This document shows positions 1-12,600 of a DNA stretch of 28,378 nucleotides, one piece after another. Each line of letters begins with the position of its first letter. The stretch's first letter is position 1. The stretch is from Clostridia bacterium (GTDB lineage Bacteria; Bacillota_A; Clostridia; Christensenellales; Aristaeellaceae): positions 1 through 28,378 of the forward strand of contig JAFRJF010000069.1 of assembly GCA_017432405.1 (NCBI GenBank), read 5' to 3'. A program made the position numbers and the translations under genes. The notes under the pieces are model-generated. The model had not been told where the DNA came from, searched no databases, and saw nothing but the letters and a program-made list of their open reading frames with translations.

Positions 1-1
1 C

Positions 2-656
2 AAGAAAACGACCCTGAAATATGCCAAGGCTTTGGACATTTCCATCCTGAAGGACGGGGTGGAGGTGCATCCGGTTGCGCCCGTTTCCGTGTCGATTAAG
101 CTGCTTGACGCGCCCTCGACAGACGAATTTGACGAGGCGAATGTCGTCCATTTCGGCGATGAAGCAGAGGTTGTTGAAAGCAACATACAGCGAGAAGCCG
201 TCAGGTTTGAGACGGATGGTTTCTCAGTGTATGTGGTTACATACACAATCAGCACCTTCTATATGGACGCCGCGGGCAATACTTTTAACATTGAGGTCGA
301 ATATGGCACCGAGGCGGGCATTCCGGAAGGCGCGGAGCTGGCGGTGGCCGAGCTGGAAGGCGACGAGGCCGAAGCCTACACCGCCCGCGCCGCCGAGGCC
401 CTGAACGTGAACGGCAGCCAGGTCGCCTACGCCAAGGCCCTGGACATCGCCATACTGGTGGACGGCCAGCCCGTCCAGCCCACGACCCCCGTGTCCGTGT
501 CCATCAAGCTGCTGGACGCCCCGGAGGCCGACGACAATACCAATATCGACGTGATTCACTTTGGCGGCGAACCGAAGTCGGTTTCCTGCGCCTTCGAGGG
601 CGACGCCGTGACCTTCCAGGCCGAGGGGTTCTCGGTGTACGTGGTGACGTTCACAA
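2..656 (+). repeat. Two copies of a ~130-residue N-proximal unit in the adhesin
   Basis: The first copy is cut by the window edge. The second starts near 280 with VEYGTEAGIPEG. Both share YAKALDI, PVSVSIKLLDAP, a V-HFG motif and the closing strand GFSVYVV. I recognise the unit as recurring in Firmicute giant surface proteins near SpaA/Cna-B domains, but I cannot assign it to a named family. More copies may lie upstream of the window. Confidence 0.75.
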
Positions 657-3600
657 AGGACGCGGCCAATTATAGTATTACGGTCGATACGGCGATCAGC
701 GAGACGACCAAGCTCAGCGACGTGCTTAATGAACTGAAAATTGCCGTGCCAGACGAAAACGACACATCAATCACTGTTGCCGATATCTACTCTGTCTTGA
801 GTGCAGACGAAACAATGCTGGCGATACAGCCGGATGACAAAGACTGGACCATTACGCCCACAGCGGCCTTTGATTCCGTTGCACTGACGCTGACCTTAAT
901 GGAAGGAAAGGGTACGGTCACAATCAATGTCAGCTCCAGAATAAAGGTCACGGTGACGGCGGAGAACAAGACCAAGACCTACGGCGACGCCGACCCCGAG
1001 CTGACGGCGACGGTGACCGGCCTTGTGGGCGAGGAGACCATCAATTACACCCTCTCCCGTGAGACGGGCGAGGATGTGGGCAACTATGCCATCACGCCCG
1101 CGGGCGAAGCGGTGCAGGGGAACTATGAGGTTTCCTTTGTGCCTGCCACCCTGACCGTCAACAGAGCCACGGTCACCGTGACGGCGGATGCCAAGACCAA
1201 GACCTATGGCGACGCCGACCCCGAGCTGACGGCCACCGTGGACGGTTTGAAAAAAGGCGATGCCGAAAGTGTCATAACCTACACTCTCTCCCGCGTCGAG
1301 GGCGAGGATGTAAGCGAATATGCCATCACAGCCACAGGTGATACGGAGCAGGGGAACTATGAGGTTACCTTTGTTCCCGGTACCCTGAGCATCACCCGGC
1401 CCACGGTTACGGCGGTTGATTCCACTTATGACGGTGAGGCGCATGAGCTGGTGGCGTCGGACAACCCTGCGGTGCTGTATTTCAGCCTGAATGGCGGTGA
1501 GTATAAGTATGGCGCGGTTCCCACTGCAAAGGACGCGGGGGACTATACCGTGTCATACAAACTGGACGGAGAAGAAGAAGCCCGAAGCGTCATTTCCACC
1601 ATCGACCCCGCCCCCGTTACCCTGACGGCTAACAGCGGTTATGCGCAGATCGAAAAGGACGAAGCCGGAGAACCCGTCGAGAAGAAGGTTTCCGGTTACA
1701 CCTACAGCGTGGAGGAGGATCTAACTTTTGAGGGCGTTTCGGCCTCCGGCAGCGGCATGGACGTGGGCATGTACCCGGTTGAGTTCACCGGCGTCACGGT
1801 CGGCCAGACTAGGGACACCACCGAGAACTATGTGGTGACCGAGGCGGTCCCCGGCATGCTGATCATCACCGAGGGCGAAGAAGCGCCCATCGACAAGAAA
1901 ATGACCGGCTTCAGCGGTGACCTTGCGGAATATACGATCAAGGTCAATCCCGGCGGGGACAAGCTGAACGGCAGCGCCGACCTCACGCTGAAGGACACCT
2001 TCAGCGACAACCAGTCCATCATCTACAGCAGCATCAAGGTCGAACCGGAGGACGCCGGGATCGTCTATGACTACAGCGGCTATACCGGCACCTTCACCAT
2101 CCACGATGAAACCTCCGTCACCATTACATACACCACCCGCGTCAGCGGCGAGGCGGGGCAGACGGTGAAGTTTACAAACACCGCCCGGCTGGGCAAATAT
2201 GACGACAGCCAGAATTTCATCGGCTGCGCCTCTACCACCAACGAGGCGAAGCTGATCACCCCCGCGGGCACCGACATCAGCGGCCACGGCGGCGTGTACA
2301 GGATCAACGTGTTCGCCTATGCCGATGGCCACATGGAACAGGGCCTCACCGGGGCCACATTCCGCCTGCTGGATTCCAACCAGCGGCCCATCCAGGTCGG
2401 CGGCAGCGACGTGACCTTTACCACCGGCGCTGACGGCTACGTGGTCGTCACCCTCACCGGCGAACAGGCCATCCGAAAGAACACCGCCTACTACCTTGAG
2501 ATGACCACCGCGCCCTATACGGTGACGAAGGACGACGACGACGAGGATGTTTATACCTATTACCAGAAGGACAACACCCTCTACAGCTTCCTGATAACCG
2601 ACGATCCCAACTACAGCTATGGCGGGGTCTACAGCTATTTCAACGACGACGTGCTGAAGGTACGCTGCTATCCCGAATCGGCCGGCGTCAATGTCACCAA
2701 GCGCTTCTCGGGCAACTACAGCCTCACTGACGCTCAGAAGGCGAACATCGAGTTCGCGCTGCAAAAGGAGGACATAGAGTCCTCAACGGAAAAATGGGAC
2801 GACGTTGAACGGCATCCCTATTCCGATTTCTCCTGGGGCTCCCTGAACTTCGAGACGGGCAGCGAGGGCAAGCACGGGTTGGAGCCCTCCTCCCACTATC
2901 GCGTGCAGGAAGAAAAGGCGGGCTCCGCCGATATCGGCCTGCCCCAGGAGATCGAGCATTCGGTCAGCTATACCATCACCTATCAGGAAAAGGGCGTTCC
3001 GGCGGAGTATGAGGGCAACGACTTTACCGTCTACCAGGACGACCTGTCCCACAACTACAGCGTCGTGGTGAATAACAGCTATGTGGACCACAGGCTGACC
3101 ATTGTCGTGCTGAACGAGGAGACCGGTGACAAGCTGCCCGGCGCGACATTCACCGTCTACGAGGCGTCGGACGAAGCCCAGCCCGTCGCCACGTATATCA
3201 CCGGCGAGAACGGTGCCCTGGACATCCGCCGAGGCGACGCCGGGGCGAACTATGCTTCGAATACCCTCTACTATGCAGTGCAGACCGGCGAGCCCGAGCA
3301 CTATCTGCTGCCGGACAACCCGGAGAAGATCTGGTTCTGTTTCCCGGAGGGCGAATATAAAGCGCCCGCGGAGGCCACCGACCTGACCGCCTCCTATAAA
3401 ATGGTCACCGTATCCAACCATGCCGACACGGTGCGTGTGCCCGTGACGGTCGCCTGGGGCCTGGAGGACAGCGCCACTTGGCCTGACGAGGTGGTTCGCG
3501 TGGTACTGGGCCTGTATCAGTCCGTGAATGGCGGCGACTGGACGCCGGTGCAAAAGGACGGCGTCAACTGGACCATTTCGCTGGACAAGGAGCAATTCTT

Positions 3601-6600
3601 TGACAATTCTACCTTCGTCAATCTGCCCGCCGTGAATTCGGACGGGGAGATCAACTATACCTTCAAGGAGAATGGCGTCTACGGCGGCGAAGGCGGGGCG
3701 CAGGACATCACCTCGAGCTATGCCGCCTCCTGCGAGATCAGCGGCACCGGCTGGTATGTGGTGAAGCACCAGCCCGCCGTCACCGTCGTGGTGGAAAAGA
3801 AGTGGTTCGGCCTGGACGTCGTAACGCAGATCACGGATGCGTCGGCGCTGGCGCTGAAGCCCGAGGTGACTTTTGACCTGTACCGGATGACCGCGCAGGC
3901 GGACAGCACTTCGCCGGACAGGGATGCTTTGGAGCGCTTCCTGGCCGACGCGGAGCCCGTGAGTACCGGCCTGGCGCTGAATAACGACAACGCCTGGACA
4001 CAGACGCTCCCGTCCCTGGAGGCCGCCTACATGACCGACGACGGGGCAAAGCCCTACTATTATTATGCCCTCGAATTGGAAGAGAGCATGCCCGAAAACC
4101 ACAGGGATACCTATGAAATCGCGGCGGCGACGGAGGACACGCCGCGGACGCTGACCATCAACAACATTGAAACGCCCATCACTATCACGGTGAGCGCGGA
4201 GAACCTGTCGAAGGTCTACGGACAGAAGGACCCGGCCTTTGATTTCGACGTGACCGTCAAGGGAGCGATCAAGCTCGGCGAAGTCTCCGGCCCCGACGTC
4301 GAGGCCAACTATACCTTCACCGCCACCAACATGGAAACGGGTGAAGTAAAGACCATCGCGTTTAAGTGTACCCGCGACCCCGGCGAGGACGCGACGTCAG
4401 AGGGCTATGTCATCACGCCCGAAGGCAATGAGGAACAGGGGGGCTATCGCGTCGTCTTCAAAAAAGCCAGGCTGACCATCGACCAGAAGCCGATCACCGT
4501 GAAGGCGGACAAGTCCAAGGTGTACGGCGACGATGATCCGGCGGTGCTGGTCTCCTTCTATCATACCGAGCAGACCGCTGAGGGCGGGACCGAGCTGGTT
4601 CCCTACGGCGACGAACTGGAGAACCACGACGACACGACCGTGATCGAATATCAGGCCGAGCGCGATCCCGGCCAGGATGCGACCGTGTATACCGTCACCG
4701 TGACCGGCAGGGCAAACCAGGGCAATTACTATGTGACCTTCGAGCGGGAGGGCACCTTCACGATCATTCCGGCGGAGGTCACTGTGACGCCCGAGGTGGC
4801 CGAAAAGGTCTACGGCGATGACGATCCCGACGAACTGACGGCGAAGGTCACAGGCCTCAAGTATGGCGACGCCCCGGATGTCATCGAATACCAGCTTACC
4901 CGCGAAGCGGGCGAGGATATAGGGTCCTATGACATCACGGTTACTGTCGAACAAGAAACGCAGGACAATTATACCGTGAAGGAAGGCGACGGCACAGACA
5001 AATTCACCATCGTCCCCGCCATCGTCATCGCAAGGGTGGAGGATGCGGACAAGGTCTATGGCGCGGAGGACCCGGAATGGACCGTGACCTTTGAGGGCCT
5101 GCAGGACGGCGATACCATTGATTACGAAGTCACGCGCGACGAGGGCCAGGATGCGGGCTCCTATACCGTTACGCCCGTGCCCAAGGGCGAGCCTAAGACC
5201 GACGCCGCGGGCGAGACCTATTATCCCCAGGGCAATTACTATGTCTACGTTGAAACCGGCACGCTGATCATCGACCGCGCCGAGCTGACCGTCAGGGCGG
5301 GGGATGTGAAGAAGATCAAGGGTACGGATGATCCTGCGCTCACGATCGTTCGGCCGGAATTCGTGGCGCGGGATGAAGAGCTTGTTGCCTCCGAGCCCGT
5401 CTACGATTCCGAGACCCAAAAATACGTCGTTACCTTCTCCCGCGAGGGCGCGGCGGAGCCGGAGCTTCGCTTTACGCTGGCGCGCGACGAAGGGGAGGCT
5501 CCGGACGTCTACCCCATTACCGTCGGCGGTTCGGAGGAGCAGAAGAACTACTTCGTGGAGTTTGAAGAGGGCGCCTTCACCATACTGGATATCTACGATA
5601 TTACCGTCACCCAGGAGACGGTGGACCCGATGGAGGTTTCAGCCAATCCTGGCTACAGCTATGCCTGGTCAGCGACGTTAGGTGAGGTCGGCTACAGCAA
5701 AACGGGCGCGTTCGATATGGGCGGCGAAAACTCCGACGAACACACCCTGCAAATCCCCCAGGGCGCCGTGCTGACGGTGGACCAGCAGGCGAACGCCGAA
5801 TACGATTCGGTTTACAAGACCACCCTGGCCGTCGACGGGGGCCCCTATCCCAGCGACCCGGAGCACCCCAATCAGATCGAGAAGGTCGTGGACACCATCT
5901 ATACCCTGACCTTCACCCATGCCAGGGATTGCCTGCCCGTCTATGCCAAGGCGCAGACCCAGCCCAACCGGGAGGAGGACGCGCAGGTCGTGGTCGGCTC
6001 CAGGGGCTTTGCCGCCCTCCAGGGCGATCAGACCGTCGAGACCTTTGAAGCGACCTATAAGGATAACTATACCCTGCCGGAGGACCGGTACTATGAGTTT
6101 GAGCATGCCTCGCTGTACAACGGCAACGGCGCGCCGATCGAGGGCCTGAGCAACATCACGGGCATCAAGTATGACCCGGAAAGCAAGACCTGGCTGTACA
6201 GCCAGGACACGGACGAGGAAAAGATCTATACCGAGGAAATGCCCGCCGACGCGCAGCTGGTGCTGTTCTACACGCCCAAATTCACCTGCAAGATCGGCGA
6301 GGAGAAGTTCTATACCCTGAAGCAGGCGATGGATTACGTGGCCGAGCAGGAATCCCACGCGCAGATTATCGAGATGCTGATCCCGAATTATGCCATGCGG
6401 GAGTCCGACAAGGTGAGCATTCCCGCGGACGAGGGGTATGAAATCACCCTGAAGACCGCCGGGACGGATTACGAGGGCGAGGCCGGGACCAGCGCCACCA
6501 TCACTCGTGTCTACGCCTTCAAGACCGGCGACATGTTTGAATGCTATGGCAAGCTGACCCTTGAGAACATCACCATCGATGGAGGAGGGGTGTCTTCCGC

Positions 6601-9600
6601 CAATGTGATGGTGTCGGTCAAGCAGCAGAGCAAGGCCACCGAGACACCCTCCTTTACGCTGGCCGAAAACGCCAAGCTGACTAACGCGGTGGGCGGCAAC
6701 GGCGCGGCGATCTACATCAATGCCGGCACGACGACCCTGTACGGCAAGGCGACGGGCAACACCGCCGCCAATGGCGCGGCCATCTACATCGAAGGCAGCA
6801 CCCAAGCCACGGTGACGGTCGCGGAAAGCGCCGAGCTGTCTGGCAACAGCGCCTCCCAGAACGGCGGCGCGATGTTGATCAACAACGCCCATGCGTCCGT
6901 GACGATCGACAGCGCCAACGTCACCGGCAACAGCGCTGCGGCCAACGGCGGCGCGGCACATATTACAGCGGGCGCGCTGTATGTCAACGGCAGCGTATAC
7001 GGCAACGCGACCACCGGCGACGGCGGCGCGGTGTATATGGCCGGCGGCACGGTCACCGTGGGCGAAAATGGCAAAATCGGTGATTCCGAAGCAGAGGACG
7101 GCGCCAACCAGGCGGTCAATGGCGGCGGCGTCTACCTTAACGCGGGCACGCTGAATGTCAACGGCAGCGTCCAGGGCAACGAGGCCGCCGTCAACGGCGG
7201 CGGCATCTACCGCGCCGGCGGCACGCTGAACATGAACGGCGGCGTCACCGGCAACGCGGCCAACAACGGCGGCGGCATCTACAACGCCTCGGCCCAGTCG
7301 CTGACGATTCCGGGCAATGTCACCGGTAACACGGCCGCCAACAACGGCGGCGGCATCTACATGACCAGCTATACGCTGACCACCACGGGCAATGTCACCG
7401 GCAACACGGCCACCAACGGCAACGGCGGCGGCATCTACATGGCCAGCGGCGCCCTGAAACTGTCCGGGGGCAGCGTCTCCGACAACACCGCCACCAACGG
7501 CAACGGCGGCGCGGTCTGCGCCATGAACGTCACCACCACCGTCGAGGACTGCGAGGTCAGCGGCAACAAGGCCCAAAACGCCCAGAAGGGCCTGGGTGGC
7601 GCAGTATACATGGAGGGCGGCGTCCTGAACGTCAACACCGGCAGCGCCTTTGATCAGAACCGGGCCACCAGCGGCGGCGCGGTTTACGCCACCAGCGGCG
7701 AAATCAATATCCACAACGGCGATCTGACGGGTAATACCGCCGCGAACGACGGCGGAGCGATTTGCGTGCAGAGCGCGTCGGTCAAGGTCGAGGGCGGCAA
7801 CATCGGCGGTGCCGAGGAAGGCAAGGGTAACACGTCCACCGGCGGCAGCGGCGGCGCGATCTATGCCGAAAGCGGCGCGGTGACCATTACCGGTGGCGCG
7901 CTGACGGGCAATAAGGCCCAGGCCAGCGCGAAGGGCCTGGGCGGCGCGGTCTACGCCGGAACCGGCAACGTGACCTACTCCGGCGGCGTGATTCAACAGA
8001 ACAAGGCGGTGAACGGCGCGGCGATCTACGTCGGGTCGGGCGTTGCCACGATCACGGCCAACATCACTGACAATACCCCCAGCGAAAATGGCGGCGCGGT
8101 TGGCGTCGGCACCGCTTCCGCGCGCCTGAATTTCTCCGGGGACGCCAATGTCTACGACAACAAGGTGACGGTGAGAATCGACAACAAGGATGTGCAGCAG
8201 CAGCGCAACGTCTGCCTGAACGTGGATTCCGAGGCCGTCGTCAACGCCAAGGGCTCCATTAGCGGCAATATCGGCATCTATGTGCCCGGCGAGTATACCA
8301 GCGACCTGGTCGTCAAGCGCGGTGACCTGGGTGGCTATTTCGGCGCTTACACCAATTCCACCAGCCTGAGCAAGTTCAAGAACGATCGCTATTCCGAGCT
8401 GGAGGTGGGCTACGCCAACAACCGGCTGTTCTGGAAAAAGCAGATTCCCTATTACTTTGTATACAAATCGACGTTTGAAGCAGACGAGCCCCCGAAGGCG
8501 GGCGCGAAATACAGCGACACTTCGGGTTCGGGTTATCTGAAGATTGTCTCCCTGAGGCAACATAATGCCACCACGATCGAGAACAAGATCTACGATCTCG
8601 TCACCGCGATGGATCTGTATAACAATCACAAGGGCGATTTCGAGACCCGCATTGGCAAGGCAAAGGCTGCCGCCGCGGTCTATGCCTATACCTATACTGA
8701 CAACAAAGGCAATGACGGCACCTTCGATGCGGGCCTGGGGTTTGACGACTTCGTGACCGAGGTCAACTGGGACCGGGTGAACCGCAAATGGGTCTATAAA
8801 AAGCAGAACGGCAAGGACGCCGGGACAGTGGGACAGCTTGTCATCCTCTACTCCGACCCGACCTTCCTGACCATCGTCAACAACACCGAACCGGCCATGA
8901 CGCTGACCATCACCGAACTGAAGGTGCTGGGCAGGGACGCCGCTGATGGCGGCAGCTATGGCTATGTCACCGCCCGCAACGGCGCGACGGTGCAGACCCT
9001 TGAGCCCATTACCGGCCCGCTGGTGCTGGCCCCCGGCGAATCCCGCAAGATTCTGTTCCCCGGCGCGGCAGGGGCGACCTATACCCTAAAGGGCACGTTC
9101 TCGGGCGAGGGCGTGTCGGAGAGCACGACCATCGAATATACCATCAACGGCGTGGCCCAGACGTCCATCGAGGGCACGGAGGTCGATCTTTCCACCGATC
9201 GCCTGGTGTACAACGACATCCGTGAGATCGTGTTCGGCGACGCGCTGAACATCTGCAAGGTGGGGAATGAGCCCTTCACCCGGCTGAAGGCGGCGATGAG
9301 CTATATCGAAGGCCTGGAGGCGACAAACCCGACCGAAAATAAGCAATACACCATCGAAATGCTGGTGGACTACCTGGTGCCCAAGGGCGACGTGCTGGAG
9401 ATTCCCGCCGGTTACGACATCACCTTCACCACGGCGGCCACCACTGGCACCGACTTACCCTATACCGGCCAGGGTACCACGATCAAAACCACCGACGAGG
9501 ACGGCCAGACCGGCAGCGAACACAAGGACTGGGCCATCATCAGCCGCGACGTGGGCAATTCGGGCGCTTCCGTCACGGCAGATCAGGCAAAGCTGACCGT

Positions 9601-12600
9601 TAATAATATGGTTTTTGACGGCCTGGCGGTTGCGGGCACGGGCAACGGCGGCGCGATCAGCACGTCGGAATCGGCTGTCAACATCGACCACTGCGTGTTC
9701 AAGGGGTATCGCTCGAAGCGCGGCGGCGCGTTGTTCGTCAATTTCGGCAGTCTGAGCATCTCCAATTCGGATTTCTCAAACTGCAAGTATCAAGCGGAAG
9801 GAGATGCGGATAAAGCAGGCGGCGGCGCAATCTGGGCCACCTCGAAGGAACTGACCGTGGACCACTGCACCTTTACGGATTGCGCCTGCCTGACCGGCAG
9901 AGCGCAGGCCGGCGCGATATTCCATAATATCCGAAACAATAACGACATCTATAGTGGGGTTGGCAATGATTCGGATATTAAAGTGAAGAAATTCCCGTCG
10001 GGTTACCCGACCGGCACGAAAACGAAAATAACGAACTGCAAATTCTATGATTGCTCCGCAAAGGGCGGCTCCGGCGGCACCGTAGAATCCGACGCCCTGG
10101 ATGTCACCTTTGAGGATTGCGAATTCCACGGCAGCTTCACCGACAAGGATGGCGGCAGCGGCGGCGCGATCAATACCTTTATCACCGGCGATGCCGCTGA
10201 TACAAAGGGTGATAAATCCGTATTGAGGATCAAGGGTTGCCTGTTTGACGACTGCCGGACCTCCGTCAGCAATGGCTATGGCGGCGCGGTGCGCTGCTCC
10301 GCCAAAAAGCTGGTCCTGCAGGAAAGCAAGTTTGTCAACTGCCAGTCTAAATTTGGCGGCGCAGTCGCGATGAGCAATTCTACGGGCACGGAGATGTACG
10401 TTTATGGCTGTACCTTTGACGGCTGCAGCGCGACTTCAAACGGCGGTGCCATCGCATGCGCCAACGCCAGCAGCAGCGGCGCCGATACCAAGACGGATGT
10501 CACCATTGCGGATACGAAGGATTACACGGACGATGTAAAGACAAAGCTTGACGATGGGGATACGACCTATCAGATCAAAAACAGCTATCCCGGCGACACG
10601 AAAGACAACGACGGCCATACCCATTTTATCGATTGTTCCGCGAACAAGGGCGGCGGCCTGTGCCAAGGGAATACGAGCAGCGCCAAGCTGTCTGTTAAGA
10701 ACGCCCACTTTGAGGACTGCGACGCCAAGACCAGCTATGGCGGCGGTATTTACACGGTAGCTGTGAAGCTCTCCATCACCGGAGAGTCCAACACCTTCAA
10801 GCGCTGCACGGCCAACGGCTCCGGCGGCGGCGTGTTCCACCTGGAAAAAGACGCCGAGAACACGAAGGCTGTCCTTGTCAACGTCGAGTTCGACGGCTGC
10901 AAGGCTAACAACAAGGGCAACGGCGGCGGCATGTATTCCAAGGCACGCACCCTGACCATCAACTATTATTATGACGCGGATACAGATGAAATTGGTGAAA
11001 TCGCCGAAAACGCCTCCAGCGCCTTCAAAAACTGCACGGCCCAGTCAGGCGGCGGCGGCCTGTTTCACGACTACGCCAGCAACTATGTCAAAATCGCCAA
11101 CTGCGACTTTGAACAATGCGTGGCCGAGGGGGCCCAGGGTGGCGGCCTGAATACGAACACGCAAACCCTGACCATCAAGGGCAGCGACAGCCGGTTCAAG
11201 GCTTGCACGGCGCAGACGGGCGGCGGCGGCCTGTATCACAACCGAAATGCCAACGGGTCGAGCCTGGAGGTCGAAGGCTATACCTTTGAAGACTGTGTGA
11301 CCAACGGCAATCACGGCGGCGCGATCTATGCCCCGGAGAAGACCGTGACCGTGACCAACGTCACCGTCAAGGGCTGCTCCGCGCCGGCCAACGGCGGCGG
11401 CATCTGCCTCAACAGCCCCACCACCGCGACCATCACCGGCTGCACCTTCAGCGGCAACACCGTCTCCAACAACGACAGCAAGGGCGCGGGCATCTACATG
11501 GGCGGCGGCACCGTCGCCTATCGCGACAGCACCACCTACGATTGCGTGGCCAACGGCAACGGCGGCGGCCTGTACCAGGCCGACGGTACGTTGATCATCT
11601 ATGGCGGTGTCATCCATGGCAGCGCTGCCAACGGCGGCGGCATTTATCAGACCAAAAACACCGTTAATCAGTATGGCGGCCAGGTGGGCGGCACGGCCAC
11701 GGTCAACGGCGGCGGCGTGTACAAGTCCAACGGCACCTATAACGTGGGCGACAGCGCAACCGTGGGCGAGGGCGACGACGCGGTCACCTATTCCGGCGGC
11801 GACATCGGCAAGCGGATTTCTGTTGAAATCACCGACGGCGAGACCACCGCGATTAAGACCTTCGATTCCTCGGCGGTCAACGGCGGCGGCGTGTACAACA
11901 ACAACGGCACCTTCAACCTGAAGTCCGGCGCGGCTATCGGGGAGAAGCGGACCGATGAAGCAACCGGGGAAACGACTTATACCGCGACGGCCAGCGGCAA
12001 CGGCGGCGGCGTGTATGTCGGGGAAGGCACGTTCAACATGACCGGCGATTCCGATTCTGCGGTTGCCACCGTCTGCGGCCACGCGAACGGCAACGGCGGC
12101 GGCGTTTGGAACGGCTGCACGGGCAACAACGCTTTCAATCATACCAACGGCTATATTGAGGGTTCTGCGGCCAACGGCGGCGGCCTGTATCAGAACGGCA
12201 AGTATACCTTCACCAACGGCTGCATCACCGGCACGGCCACGGCCAACGGCGGCGCGGTGTACGCGGCGGCGAGCTTCACCATCAACAACGGCTGCACCGT
12301 GGGCAAGAACGGCGAAACCTCCAGCTCGGCGGTCAATGGCGGCGGTGTTTACGTGGTCGGCGGCACCACCACCCTGTACAAGGGCGGCAAGATTACCGGC
12401 GCGACCGCCACAGACGGCGGCGGCGCGTATGTCGCGGGCGGCGTAATGAATATCGGCAAATCCGACAACACGGTCAATACCGGCGGCGATGTCACCGGCA
12501 ACACGGCCACGGGCAACGGCGGCGGCGTCTATGTGGACGGCGGAACGTTGAATCTGCGCCAGGGCGCAGTGACCCAAAATACGGCGGAACAGAACGGCGG

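Noticed and set aside
32..34. TTG as the start of the giant adhesin.
   Set aside because: The frame is open upstream to the window edge, the codons before it match the second copy of the repeat, and there is no ribosome binding site or signal peptide.
5678..8629. Long open frame on the - strand (983 codons), with similar ones at 14684-17320 and 11045-12613.
   Set aside because: They lie opposite the GC-rich repeats of the adhesin, where the codon pattern removes antisense stops. Their translations are Ala/Val/Gly/Arg-rich low-complexity sequence with no family signal.
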